Source of the DNA: Luminiphilus sp.
GTDB taxonomy: Bacteria; Pseudomonadota; Gammaproteobacteria; Pseudomonadales; Halieaceae
Assembly: GCA_029242325.1 (NCBI GenBank)
Contig: JAQWUD010000050.1
Span: forward strand, 1 to 42,774
Direction of reading: 5' to 3'
DNA length: 42,774 nucleotides
In this document: positions 34,925-42,774 of the stretch, in pieces
Position numbering within the stretch: position 1 is the first letter of the stretch
How the letters are laid out: each line of letters begins with the position of its first letter
The notes under the pieces: model-generated
The model's database searches: none
What the model was told of the DNA's origin: nothing
The model's input: the letters and a program-made list of their open reading frames with translations, nothing else
Translations under genes and position numbers: made by a program

Positions 34925-35697
34925 TCAGGTTCGCGCTTCTCGAGGAAAGCGTTAGTGCCCTCATGCTGATCTTCCGTTGAGAACAATGACACGAACTCAT
35001 CGCGTTCTGCGACCAGCCCGTCAGCAATAGCGATATTGCGCGCAGAGTGGATCAACCGCTTGCAGGCAGCTACGGATGAGGGCGACTGATTACCTACCTT
35101 GGCCGCCAGCGCAGTGGCCGCCGCCAGCGACTCACCGGTAGGCACCACTTCCTCCACGAGTCCGAGCGTCAATGCCTGCTGCGCGCCGATGCGCTCGCCA
35201 CAGAGGATCATTCGCTTGGCCCAGCCTTCTCCAACCAACTGCGTCAGGCGCTGGGTGCCCCCTGCACAGGGCAAAAGTCCTACCCTCGCTTCCGGCAGTG
35301 CCAAAGCGGCCTGCTCTTCAGCGATACGGATATCACAGGCCAAGGCCACTTCCAGGCCACCACCCATCGCGAAGCCATTGATTGCCGCAATGGACACGCC
35401 GCGAAAATCGGCAAGCGTCTCGAACGCCTCGCCAAAGGCCTCGCCCACCGCACGCGCCACGTCGGCATCACCTGAAGCAAACTGGTTTAGATCCGCACCA
35501 GCGGAAAAGAATTTCTCGCCGGCACCGGTAAGAACCAGGGCATAGACAGTGGGGTCTGCATTCAGCGCCTCAATCACCTGCTTGAGCGCTGGCAAGCTTT
35601 CACGATCCCAGGTGTTCGCCGCAGGGTTGTCGATCACGACCGTAGCGATATTGCCCTCGATCGAGACTTTGATTTTTTCGGATGCGCTGATACTCAT
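34909..35697 (-). CDS. Enoyl-CoA hydratase, probably acting on methacrylyl-CoA
   Basis: A 262-residue crotonase that hydrates 2-enoyl-CoA; in this operon the likely substrate is methacrylyl-CoA from valine. Oxyanion-hole segment GAGEKFFSAGADLNQF (about 60-75) and INGFAMGGGLEVALACD (about 108-124), with the catalytic glutamates in GGGLEVAL and LPEARVGLLPCAGGTQRL. The ATG overlaps the upstream stop as ATGA and is preceded by GGAGG inside the acyl-CoA dehydrogenase gene. Confidence 0.93.
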   Translation of the reverse strand: MSISASEKIKVSIEGNIATVVIDNPAANTWDRESLPALKQVIEALNADPTVYALVLTGAGEKFFSAGADLNQFASGDADVARAVGEAFGEAFETLADFRGVSIAAINGFAMGGGLEVALACDIRIAEEQAALALPEARVGLLPCAGGTQRLTQLVGEGWAKRMILCGERIGAQQALTLGLVEEVVPTGESLAAATALAAKVGNQSPSSVAACKRLIHSARNIAIADGLVAERDEFVSLFSTEDQHEGTNAFLEKREPEWKNQ

Positions 35698-36854
35698 TGA
35701 ATTACCTCCAAAGCGCCGTCCATCAGCAATTTACGGCCGACGATGACGCGCATAATTTCGTTAGTTCCTTCGAGAATTTGATGCACCCGGGTATCACGCA
35801 CGTAGCGCTCCATCGGATACTCCTTAATGTAGCCATAACCCCCCAGCAATTGCAGAGAGTCGTTACACACCGTAAAACCCACATCCGTGGCAAAGCGCTT
35901 GGCCATCGCGCAATAGGTGGTTGCCTGCGGGTCCTTGTTATCTAACTTGCTGGCAGCCAGCCGGATCATTTGCCGTGCGGCAACCAACTCGGTCAGCATA
36001 TCCGCTAGCTTGAACTGCGTGTTTTGAAAATCAGCAATTGGAGTATCGAACTGATTACGCTCCAGCACGTAAGAAGTGGCATCCTGAATCGCCCTCTGCG
36101 CGGTTCCCACGGAGCACGTGGCAATATTAATGCGCCCCCCATCAAGACCCTCCATGGCGATGGCGAAGCCCTGACCTTCCTCACCGAGGCGCTGCGACAC
36201 GGGCACCCGTACATTGTCGAAGGTAATCATGCGGGTAGGCTGCGCGTTCCAGCCCATCTTGTGCTCTTTTTTACCGTACTGAACGCCCTCGGCATCCGCC
36301 GGAATCATTAATGCCGTAATACCTTTCGGCCCGACATCACCCGTACGGGTCATCACAACCAGCACCTCAGTTTCACCAGCACCAGAAATAAACACCTTAC
36401 TCCCGTTGACCAGGTAGGCGTCTCCTTCGAGCTGTGCGCTGGTGCGTAAACTGCCGGCATCTGATCCTGCTCCGGGTTCGGTCAGGCAGTAGGACGCCAG
36501 TTTTTCACCCGCCACCAGATCGGGGCACCACTCGTCGACGATGGCCTGTTGGCAGTACTTGCCGATCATGGCAGTCGCCATATTGTGGATAGTGAGAAAT
36601 GCCGCCGTCGTCGTGCAACCCTTCGCGAGCTCCTCCACGATGAGGCTGGCGTCCAGTCTTCCCATACCCAACCCTCCTGCGGCCTCGGGGGTATACATGC
36701 CCATGAAGCCCAGTCCACCAGCAGCGCGCAGCGCTTCTTTGGCAAACACCGAATCGGCGTCCCACTGGGCTGCATGCGGGGCCAGCTCATTCTCCGAAAA
36801 TGCTCTGGCACTGGCGATGTAAGCCTGCTGGTCGTCGTTCAGTTCAAAATCCAC
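35694..36854 (-). CDS. Isobutyryl-CoA dehydrogenase-type acyl-CoA dehydrogenase
   Basis: A 386-residue four-helix acyl-CoA dehydrogenase. It has YCLTEPGAGSDAGSL (about 123-137), NGSKVFISGAGE, the FAD motif RNQFDTPIADFQNTQFKLADM, QLLGGYGYIKEYPMERYVRDTRV and the catalytic Glu362 in ILEGTNEIMR. The operon partners make isobutyryl-CoA, the valine intermediate, the most likely substrate. The GTG start at 36854 has GGAG upstream. It is the first gene of the valine operon running left. Confidence 0.93.
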   Translation of the reverse strand: MDFELNDDQQAYIASARAFSENELAPHAAQWDADSVFAKEALRAAGGLGFMGMYTPEAAGGLGMGRLDASLIVEELAKGCTTTAAFLTIHNMATAMIGKYCQQAIVDEWCPDLVAGEKLASYCLTEPGAGSDAGSLRTSAQLEGDAYLVNGSKVFISGAGETEVLVVMTRTGDVGPKGITALMIPADAEGVQYGKKEHKMGWNAQPTRMITFDNVRVPVSQRLGEEGQGFAIAMEGLDGGRINIATCSVGTAQRAIQDATSYVLERNQFDTPIADFQNTQFKLADMLTELVAARQMIRLAASKLDNKDPQATTYCAMAKRFATDVGFTVCNDSLQLLGGYGYIKEYPMERYVRDTRVHQILEGTNEIMRVIVGRKLLMDGALEVIQ

Positions 36855-37242
36855 TCTGGGTTCTCCACAGCTGCATTGCTCCTGCTTAACACAAGAGGCC
36901 TCTCTTAAAGGTCACTACTCGGGCTTGCAGGTCTCGTCTTTTGACGCTCGTTCTCTCGCGCACCTTCTTCTGCTGCGATCTCTACTCAGCGCTTTTCCTC
37001 ACGGTGCTGGCTCCCACCCGATCACGCCAGGAGCGCTAACGCCATGACGTTGCCCACACCCGCACTCTACCAGCCCGCCAGTATAAACCGATTCGGCTCA
37101 GGCCCTGCTTCCGAGCACCCAATTGGAATCGATTACAAGCCGTATCAATGCTCAGTTTTTAGGGCGTACTTCGCTGGCAGTATGCCGTCACGCAGTTTAC
37201 CCTATTGGCTCGGTTTTTCTGGTGATGGGGGGAAGTACAGCA
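36855..37242. other. Divergent intergenic region, valine operon / acylating aldehyde dehydrogenase
   Basis: About 390 bp between the divergent acyl-CoA dehydrogenase and aldehyde dehydrogenase genes; it must hold both promoters. I see TATAAA at 37082-37087 but no good -35. A 72-codon frame at 37044-37262 has AGGAG before its ATG but no protein character. No inverted-repeat operator or hairpin stood out. Confidence 0.35.
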
Positions 37243-38652
37243 ATGTCGCAAGACAATGGTGAAGCCAAGGCATTTATCGGCGATCTTGTGGCGCGTTCAC
37301 GTGCCGCACAGAAGCAGATTGAATACTATTCTCAGGAGCAGGTAGATGCGCTGATACGCGCCATGGTCTGGTCTGTGGCGAGACCCGGTGTGGCAGAAGA
37401 GATCGCCCAATTCACCGTGGATGAAACCCAGCTCGGCAACTACGACGGCAAGTTCCTGAAAATACAGCGTAAAACACGCGCCACGCTGCTCGACATCATC
37501 CACGACAAGTCAGTCGGAGTGATTGAAGAATACCCCGAGCGGAATATTCGCGTGCTCGCCAAGCCACTGGGTGTGATCGGCGCACTGGCACCATCGACTA
37601 ATCCAGAGGCCACACCCGTTATTAAGAGCATTCATGCGGTGAAAGGGAGAAACTCCATCATCGTCGCGCCACACCCCAGAGCAAAACTCACCAACAAAAA
37701 AATCTGTGACCTGATGCGCGCCGCGCTCAAAAAAATGGGCGCGCCAGAAGATCTGGTCATCGGCATTGAAACACCTAGTCTGGAGACTACAAACGAGCTT
37801 ATGCGCCAGTGCGACCTGGTGCTGGCCACCGGCGGGGGCGCCATGGTCAGCGCCGCCTATTCGAGTGGGACCCCTGCGCTGGGGGTCGGTGTGGGTAACG
37901 CCGTTATTACCGTCGACGACACTGCGGATCTTGACGCGGCAGCAGAAAAAATCCGCCTTTCAAAAACACTGGATCTGGCGGCTTCCTGTTCTTCTGATAA
38001 TTCCGTTGTGCTACTCGATGGTATTTACGAACCCATGCTCGAAAAACTGAAGGCACAAGGTGGCTATCTTTGTAACGAGGAAGAAAAAACCGCACTGCGC
38101 CATACGCTGTGGGATGAAGAGCTCCATCTGAATACGGCCATCGTTGCGCAGCCGCCGGGAAAAATTGCTCAAATGGCTGGCTTGAATATCCCTGAGGAAA
38201 CCCAATTCTTCATTGTGCCAGAGGCGGGTTGGGGCCCCGAGCATCCGTTTTCGGGAGAAAAACTCTCGGTCATTATGGCCCTTTACCGCGCCCAAGATAT
38301 CGACCACGCCATCGAGCTCACCCAGAATATTCAGGCCTATCAAGGTCAAGGCCACAGCTGTGGTATCTACTCGGGAAGCGACGAAAACATCATGAAGCTC
38401 GCTACGAATACCTATACCTCGCGGGTGATGGTAAACCAACCGCAGTCGGCCTCTAATAGCGGTAACGTCTGGAATGGCATGCGCCAGACATTCTCGTTGG
38501 GATGTGGTTCATGGGGTGGCAATGGCACCAATAACAACATCACCTGGCGAGACCTGATCAATGAAACCTGGGTCTCAATGCCTCTGGCCGAGAATAAAGT
38601 GATCCCCTCGGACGCAGAGCTGTTTGGTGATGTCATCGCGCAACTGGGATGA
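37243..38652 (+). CDS. CoA-acylating aldehyde dehydrogenase (AdhE N-domain / sulfoacetaldehyde dehydrogenase-like)
   Basis: A 469-residue aldehyde dehydrogenase of the CoA-acylating branch that includes the AdhE N-domain, EutE and SauS. Visible features are APSTNPEATPVIKSIHAVKGRN (116-137) and VAPHPRA, LATGGGAMVSAAYSSGTPALGVGVGNA, catalytic Cys249 in ASCSSDNSVV, GQGHSCGIYS, and the C-terminal GCGSWGGNGTNNNITWRDLIN. It converts an aldehyde, CoA and NAD(P)+ to acyl-CoA, or the reverse. The ATG at 37243 follows a GGGGGGA run by about 10 nt; the frame is open 120 nt further upstream without family similarity. The substrate is open: sulfoacetaldehyde, acetaldehyde or a longer aldehyde are all possible. 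The P450 gene follows after 38 nt. Confidence 0.85.
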   Translation: MSQDNGEAKAFIGDLVARSRAAQKQIEYYSQEQVDALIRAMVWSVARPGVAEEIAQFTVDETQLGNYDGKFLKIQRKTRATLLDIIHDKSVGVIEEYPERNIRVLAKPLGVIGALAPSTNPEATPVIKSIHAVKGRNSIIVAPHPRAKLTNKKICDLMRAALKKMGAPEDLVIGIETPSLETTNELMRQCDLVLATGGGAMVSAAYSSGTPALGVGVGNAVITVDDTADLDAAAEKIRLSKTLDLAASCSSDNSVVLLDGIYEPMLEKLKAQGGYLCNEEEKTALRHTLWDEELHLNTAIVAQPPGKIAQMAGLNIPEETQFFIVPEAGWGPEHPFSGEKLSVIMALYRAQDIDHAIELTQNIQAYQGQGHSCGIYSGSDENIMKLATNTYTSRVMVNQPQSASNSGNVWNGMRQTFSLGCGSWGGNGTNNNITWRDLINETWVSMPLAENKVIPSDAELFGDVIAQLG

Positions 38653-38690
38653 TCTGAAACGTTACCCAATCCAAGGCTGCAGGTAACCAG

Positions 38691-39938
38691 ATGACTCAGT
38701 CAGATATTCCCGATTTGATGGATCCTGCGGTGCAGCAGTGCCCCTATGAGCTGTACCGGACACTTCGCGAGCATGCGCCGCTTTATCAAATGCCATCGAC
38801 TGGCTTTCATCTTGTCACCGGCTACGGGCTCGCACGCGAGGTGATCCGTGCCCCCGACCAGTATCTCAGCAGCGTGAGCCCCATGGCATTGGCTGACGAC
38901 GGCATCCCTCAAGAGATCATCGATATTTACGAGACAGGTGGCTGGCTACCGCTTGCCTCCTGCTCCACATCTGACCCGCCGCAACACACGCGCATTAGAG
39001 GGTTTCTGGAGAAACTCTTCACGGCTGAGCGCGTTCGCGCCGCCACGCCCTCGATTGATGCGATCGCAGCGTCGTTGCTAGATGATCTCGAAGGGCGGAC
39101 AGAAATTGAGTTTATTCACGACTTTGCCCATCCGCTTCCCATGATGGTGATTGCTGATTGGCTCGGTGTACCACGCTCAGATATTACGCAATTCAAAATT
39201 TGGTCTGACGCTATCGTTGAGCCTTTCAGCATGATGGCCTCCAAAGAGCGCCGCATAGAGTGCGCGCGCCTTGCGGTCGATATGCAAACTTACTTTGCCG
39301 AGATGATCGCGGAACGTCGCAAAAAACCGAGAGATGACCTGATCAGCGAAGCTATTGCGTATCGAGACAAGGAGCATAATCCGCTCACCATGCAAGAACT
39401 GATGACTATCATCACGATTGACTTACTCGCATCAGGCAATGAGACCACCACCGCCGCCATTGGCTCAGGGATGAAGTTACTGATCGAAGATGAGCAGGCG
39501 CTGGCAGAAGTCGTCACGAACCCCTCGCTGGTCCCCATCCTCGCTGAGGAAATACTGCGCCTGGAATCACCAGCGCAGGGCATGTTTCGGCGCTGTGCGG
39601 GTGATGCCAAGCTGGCCAATACGAGTCTCATCCAGGGAGACTTGATCAACATCCGTTTCGGGGCGGCGAACCGGGATGATAAACAATTCCCCAACCCCGA
39701 CAGGATCGATCTGCATCGCGCAAAGCCAGGTAGTCATCTGGCGTTTGGGATGGGGCGGCATGTTTGTGTCGGCGCCGCATTGGCGCGTCAAGAAATCGTC
39801 AGCGCGTTCCGAGCACTGACAGAGCGTTACGACCGATTCTGGTTGCTACCCGAATACGATAAACCCGCCTATCAGGCCAGCCTATTTGGCCGCAATTTGC
39901 TGGCACTGCATATAGGCTGCTCGCGCCGGCAATCGTGA
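38691..39938 (+). CDS. Cytochrome P450
   Basis: A 415-residue soluble bacterial P450. The I-helix oxygen-activation motif is LASGNETTT (about 242-250), the ExxR pair is in AEEILRLESPAQGMFR, and the heme-binding loop is FGMGRHVCVGAALA with axial Cys359. It would hydroxylate a hydrophobic substrate with electrons from a ferredoxin and reductase; neither partner gene is in the window. No signal or membrane segment. It follows the acylating aldehyde dehydrogenase by 38 nt, so the two may be co-transcribed. The family resembles P450s acting on terpenoids, steroids or alkyl chains, but the substrate is not predictable. Confidence 0.95.
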   Translation: MTQSDIPDLMDPAVQQCPYELYRTLREHAPLYQMPSTGFHLVTGYGLAREVIRAPDQYLSSVSPMALADDGIPQEIIDIYETGGWLPLASCSTSDPPQHTRIRGFLEKLFTAERVRAATPSIDAIAASLLDDLEGRTEIEFIHDFAHPLPMMVIADWLGVPRSDITQFKIWSDAIVEPFSMMASKERRIECARLAVDMQTYFAEMIAERRKKPRDDLISEAIAYRDKEHNPLTMQELMTIITIDLLASGNETTTAAIGSGMKLLIEDEQALAEVVTNPSLVPILAEEILRLESPAQGMFRRCAGDAKLANTSLIQGDLINIRFGAANRDDKQFPNPDRIDLHRAKPGSHLAFGMGRHVCVGAALARQEIVSAFRALTERYDRFWLLPEYDKPAYQASLFGRNLLALHIGCSRRQS

Positions 39939-39945
39939 CCACGAA

Positions 39946-40449
39946 TTAACGCCTCGCGAAAGATCCGGGAAAGTCCTCGCTTATCACCCTTTCCGGCCAC
40001 AGGAATTGCAGGCGCATATGAGAAATCCGCCATCCGGCCGAGGTTCTCAGGTACCGGTCTTCATACATACCCAACCACAGCAGGGGGTTCTCATCCGCTG
40101 GCCGCGTCAGATCAAAGTCAATCAGTTGGCGTCTACCCAAGGCCGTGTCAGCATCTTCCCACGCTATCCAGTGCCCAGTATTGGCGTGCATCGCGACGAA
40201 CGGATGCGCACCCATATCTCGATTAACCGTCTCGTAGTTAGCGAGCACCGTATCAATGCCCTCCCACGACCCGTAGGGCCCAAACTCGCAAATAACATCT
40301 TGGGTGAAGACGTCTCTCAGCCGCTCCAGATAATGGTGATCCAGGAAATGAGAATAATGGAGCGTGAGTGTCTTGATGGCATCCTCATCGAGTAAACGCC
40401 TGAGGTGACGGCGCTCTTCATCTGTCAGCGGACTTCCAATCTTTGGCAT
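39946..40449 (-). CDS. NTF2/SnoaL-like protein
   Basis: About 167 residues with the cone-like NTF2/SnoaL fold pattern: an N-terminal helix pair (DEDAIKTLTLHYSHFLDHHYLERLRDVFTQD), then FGPYGSWEGIDTVLANYET, AMHANTGHWIAWEDADTALGRRQLIDFDL, and the closing strands GMYEDRYLRTSAGWRISHMRLQFLWP. This fold covers dehydratases, isomerases and small binding proteins; histidines and aspartates line the likely pocket. ATG 40449 has AAAAGG five bases upstream; a GTG at 40467 with GGAGG ten bases upstream would add six residues. It converges with the P450 gene (7-nt gap). Confidence 0.8.
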   Translation of the reverse strand: MPKIGSPLTDEERRHLRRLLDEDAIKTLTLHYSHFLDHHYLERLRDVFTQDVICEFGPYGSWEGIDTVLANYETVNRDMGAHPFVAMHANTGHWIAWEDADTALGRRQLIDFDLTRPADENPLLWLGMYEDRYLRTSAGWRISHMRLQFLWPERVISEDFPGSFARR

Positions 40450-40597
40450 CTCGACCTTTTCAGTCACGTATTTTTGGCCTCCGACCATCGTTGGGTGTAA
40501 ACCCATTTGAGGCTCTGACCAGTTACAAGTGGTCAGGCTTGGGATGCCGTTCTAGAATGTCATGTTCTCCCTAAAATGGAAACTAAGGAGGTCAGCC

Positions 40598-41194
40598 ATG
40601 AGTCGAGTGAGCTTTGTACCCGTGTCCGAATGGACGGATGAGCTGCGAACATTCGCCGCTGCCGACAGCGCAACAGAGCTCGAGCTGGGCATTACCCGTA
40701 TGCTGGCACACGCACCTGAGCTGGCGATGGGGCCACTGAGTTTTGGTGCCGCCATGGTAACCAAACGAACCCTCCCTGAACGCCTGATCGAACTACTGAG
40801 GCTGCGTGTTGCGTTCCACAACCAATGCCGAAGCTGCATGGCTATTCGCTATCGCGCCGCCAGTGCAGATGTCAGTGAAGAAGACGTGTGCAGCCTGGAG
40901 CAACCGCAGCAAGCGGAGTCCCTGGATGATCGAGAGAAGCTCGCCGTAGAGCTTGGAGACCGCTTTGCCTGTGATCACCTGTCCATCGACGACCCCTTTT
41001 TTGGCGAGTTGAGAGCGCTCTTTTCAGAGGCTGAGATTATGGAATTGCTCATGCATTGCGCGCTTTATGTGGGTGTGGGCCGTCTCGCCGCAGTGTTGGA
41101 TATGACGGAGGATTTGCCTGCGGGCTTTGCTCAACCATTTGGCGTTGACCACGTGGTGACGCCGTCATCCGATACACCCGTTTTGGTCCGTTAA
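40598..41194 (+). CDS. Carboxymuconolactone decarboxylase / AhpD-like family protein
   Basis: A 198-residue helical protein of the CMD family. The conserved region is ERLIELLRLRVAFHNQCRSCMAIRYRAA (about 61-88) with Cys77 and Cys80; the His normally four residues after the second Cys is Arg here. A second helical region has EIMELLMHCALYVGVGRLAAVLD. Members are decarboxylases, alkylhydroperoxidases or of unknown role. A perfect AAGGAGG precedes the ATG. The PQQ dehydrogenase starts 33 nt downstream on the same strand, so the two probably form an operon. Confidence 0.85.
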   Translation: MSRVSFVPVSEWTDELRTFAAADSATELELGITRMLAHAPELAMGPLSFGAAMVTKRTLPERLIELLRLRVAFHNQCRSCMAIRYRAASADVSEEDVCSLEQPQQAESLDDREKLAVELGDRFACDHLSIDDPFFGELRALFSEAEIMELLMHCALYVGVGRLAAVLDMTEDLPAGFAQPFGVDHVVTPSSDTPVLVR

Positions 41195-41227
41195 TCAACC
41201 CTCATTCAGACCCCCAGGTATCCGCAG

Positions 41228-42774
41228 ATGTACTCTAGCTACCACACCAAACCGCTGCCTCGATTGATTCTCGCTCTCCTGTTTTTGGCGCTGAATCTGG
41301 GCATGCAGACGGCATCCGCCGACCCGGCCGCGGGCTGGTCACTGCCTGGTGCCGCAATGGGAGGCGGCCACTTCAGTACAGCATCCCAGATCACACGGAA
41401 TAACGTCGACAAGCTCGAGATCGCCTGGACTCATCGCTCGGGTGATTTTCGACAGGGCGAGAACTTTATAGGCGGCCTGAGTGGAGAAGCCCCGCTCCAA
41501 TCTTCGTGGCAAGCAACACCGGTTCTGATCGAAGACCATCTGTACCTCTGCACGCCCTTCAATCGCATCATCTCGGTCCATGCAGAAACGGGCGCAGAGC
41601 GGTGGTCCTACGCCCCCGACATTGATCTTGAGGGTTTCCCCATGCCCCGGTGTCGCGGTGTTACCCAATGGACTGATACCCGCATGCCAGAGGGTGAGCC
41701 ATGTCATCGCGTGGTCATCGCCCCGTTGATGGATGCACGTGTCGTCGGCTTGGATGCCGATAGCGGGCAGGTGTGCCCTTTTGGCAATAAGCCCGAGCTC
41801 GACCTCAGTGAGGGCCTTGGCCCTTACGAGACCGGCTTCTATATGCTCAACACTCCGCCCGCGATCACCGGAAGCACTCTCATCACGGGGGGATCTGTCG
41901 CAGACAATATTACGACCGCTGTGCCGAGTGGTGTTATCCGCGCCTATGACCTGAACAGCGGTGAGTTGCTGTGGGCATGGGAGCCCGTCATCGCAGTGGC
42001 CGAACCAGGCGGCGCATCTGAAGCAGGAGACAATCCTTCAAATGCGCCGCTCAATACCGACACGGCGCACTATCAGCAGGGCACGACCAATTCTTGGTCC
42101 TATCTGTCAATCGACCCAGAACTGGGTCTCGTCTACGTCCCGACGGGTAACACTTCGCCAGATTATTACGGGGGGCATCGGGGCGATCTTGACCACTACT
42201 CCAGCTCGGTAGTCGCGCTGTCGATTGAGACCGGAGAAGTCGCCTGGCACTTCCAAACGGTGCACCATGATATCTGGGATTTTGATGTGCCCTCGCAACC
42301 TACGCTCTTTGAAACCGATATCGACGGGCGAGCGGTTAAGGGTTTGGCGCAGACCACCAAACAAGGTTACGTATTTTTGCTTGATCGACAGACCGGCGAA
42401 CCGCTTTTTCCCGTGGAGGAAGTGCCCATGCCTCAGGGCACGGCGCCGGGAGATTACACCGCGCCCACTCAACCGGTGCCGGTCAAACCCCGCTCACTGC
42501 TGGATCTCCCTGGCGAGCGTGACCCCATTTGGGGGCTCGTGCCCTGGGACAAATGGGCCTGCAAGGATACCCTGTCCTCGTTGCGCTACGACGGCCCCTT
42601 CACCCCCCCTGCACTTGAGGGTGCTCTTCATATGCCCAGCGCATTTGGAGGCCAGAACTGGGGTGGACCAGCTATTGATCCGGGCCGCCATAAATTGGTC
42701 GTCAACACGCTCCACATGGGTACCGTAGTGCAACTGATCCCCCGTGATCAATGTGATGGCGAGGGCCCTGATCC
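41228..42774 (+). CDS. PQQ-dependent dehydrogenase (glucose/alcohol dehydrogenase family), 3' end beyond the window
   Basis: The frame is open from ATG 41228 to the window end (515 codons) and has no stop, so only the first part is present. A signal peptide (about 1-31, ending TASA) points to the periplasm; the five membrane helices of E. coli Gcd are absent. Beta-propeller features include WQATPVLIEDHLYLCTPFNRI, TTNSWSYLSIDPELGLVYVPTGNTSPDYYGG, SSSVVALSIETGEVAWHFQTVHHDIWDFDVPSQPTLF and the QTTKQGYVFLLDRQTGEPLF strand, which are characteristic of membrane-associated glucose-dehydrogenase-like quinoproteins. It oxidises a sugar, polyol or alcohol and passes electrons to quinone or cytochrome. 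Substrate is unknown. No PQQ synthesis genes are visible. Confidence 0.93.
   Translation, partial: MYSSYHTKPLPRLILALLFLALNLGMQTASADPAAGWSLPGAAMGGGHFSTASQITRNNVDKLEIAWTHRSGDFRQGENFIGGLSGEAPLQSSWQATPVLIEDHLYLCTPFNRIISVHAETGAERWSYAPDIDLEGFPMPRCRGVTQWTDTRMPEGEPCHRVVIAPLMDARVVGLDADSGQVCPFGNKPELDLSEGLGPYETGFYMLNTPPAITGSTLITGGSVADNITTAVPSGVIRAYDLNSGELLWAWEPVIAVAEPGGASEAGDNPSNAPLNTDTAHYQQGTTNSWSYLSIDPELGLVYVPTGNTSPDYYGGHRGDLDHYSSSVVALSIETGEVAWHFQTVHHDIWDFDVPSQPTLFETDIDGRAVKGLAQTTKQGYVFLLDRQTGEPLFPVEEVPMPQGTAPGDYTAPTQPVPVKPRSLLDLPGERDPIWGLVPWDKWACKDTLSSLRYDGPFTPPALEGALHMPSAFGGQNWGGPAIDPGRHKLVVNTLHMGTVVQLIPRDQCDGEGPD

Noticed and set aside
37044-37262. 72-codon plus-strand frame with AGGAG before its ATG
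   Set aside because: It overlaps the start of the aldehyde dehydrogenase gene by 20 nt, and its residues resemble translated non-coding DNA. A leader peptide role cannot be excluded but nothing supports it.
1-42774. CRISPR arrays, tRNA/rRNA genes, insertion sequences or prophage
   Set aside because: Read for spaced direct repeats, cloverleaf-like conserved ends, transposase or integrase motifs; none was found.

Overview
The window reads as chromosomal DNA of an aerobic, probably marine, Gram-negative gammaproteobacterium. The evidence is two TonB-dependent outer-membrane receptors, a lipoprotein-type M48 protease, several acyl-CoA dehydrogenases, a bacterial P450, a PQQ dehydrogenase, a BCCT osmolyte transporter and an NhaC-type antiporter. 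The gene mix resembles the Halieaceae (OM60/NOR5) and SAR92-like clades, but that placement is inference only. I saw no tRNA, rRNA, CRISPR array, insertion sequence or prophage gene. Both window ends cut a gene.

Layout. 1-3.6 kb: 3' end of an MDR-type reductase, a bidirectional terminator, a TonB-dependent receptor and a small HapK/REDY-like protein. 3.7-7.8 kb: a two-domain flavin/Fe-S reductase of the trimethylamine dehydrogenase/2,4-dienoyl-CoA reductase family, then a TPR protein ending in a 2OG-Fe(II) oxygenase domain. 8-13.3 kb: a secreted metzincin protease, a conserved hypothetical protein, a broken small exported gene (frameshift plus nonsense codon), a periplasmic AhpD-like protein, a membrane desaturase/hydroxylase and a GNAT acetyltransferase. 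13.5-18.1 kb (minus strand): antiporter, COQ4-like protein and two acyl-CoA dehydrogenase subunits that look like the two halves of a heteromeric enzyme. 18.2-24.3 kb (plus strand): a HAD-PlsC fusion, PlsB and GpsA, together enough to go from dihydroxyacetone phosphate to phosphatidic acid, then an M48 lipoprotein. 24.3-26.3 kb: BCCT transporter.

26.4-32.9 kb: a second TonB-dependent receptor, a TPR-sulfotransferase, a translationally coupled family-2 sulfotransferase, and a convergent aspartyl/asparaginyl-hydroxylase-like gene. This is the best candidate for an undescribed modification/uptake system, with the caveat that the hydroxylase also lies 9 nt downstream of mmsB. 32.9-36.9 kb (minus strand): a tightly overlapping valine-catabolic operon (isobutyryl-CoA dehydrogenase, enoyl-CoA hydratase, 3-hydroxyisobutyryl-CoA hydrolase, 3-hydroxyisobutyrate dehydrogenase) without mmsA. 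37.2-42.8 kb: a CoA-acylating aldehyde dehydrogenase, P450, NTF2/SnoaL-like protein, carboxymuconolactone-decarboxylase-like protein and a PQQ dehydrogenase that runs off the right end.

Function calls come from reading motifs by eye. No database search was run.
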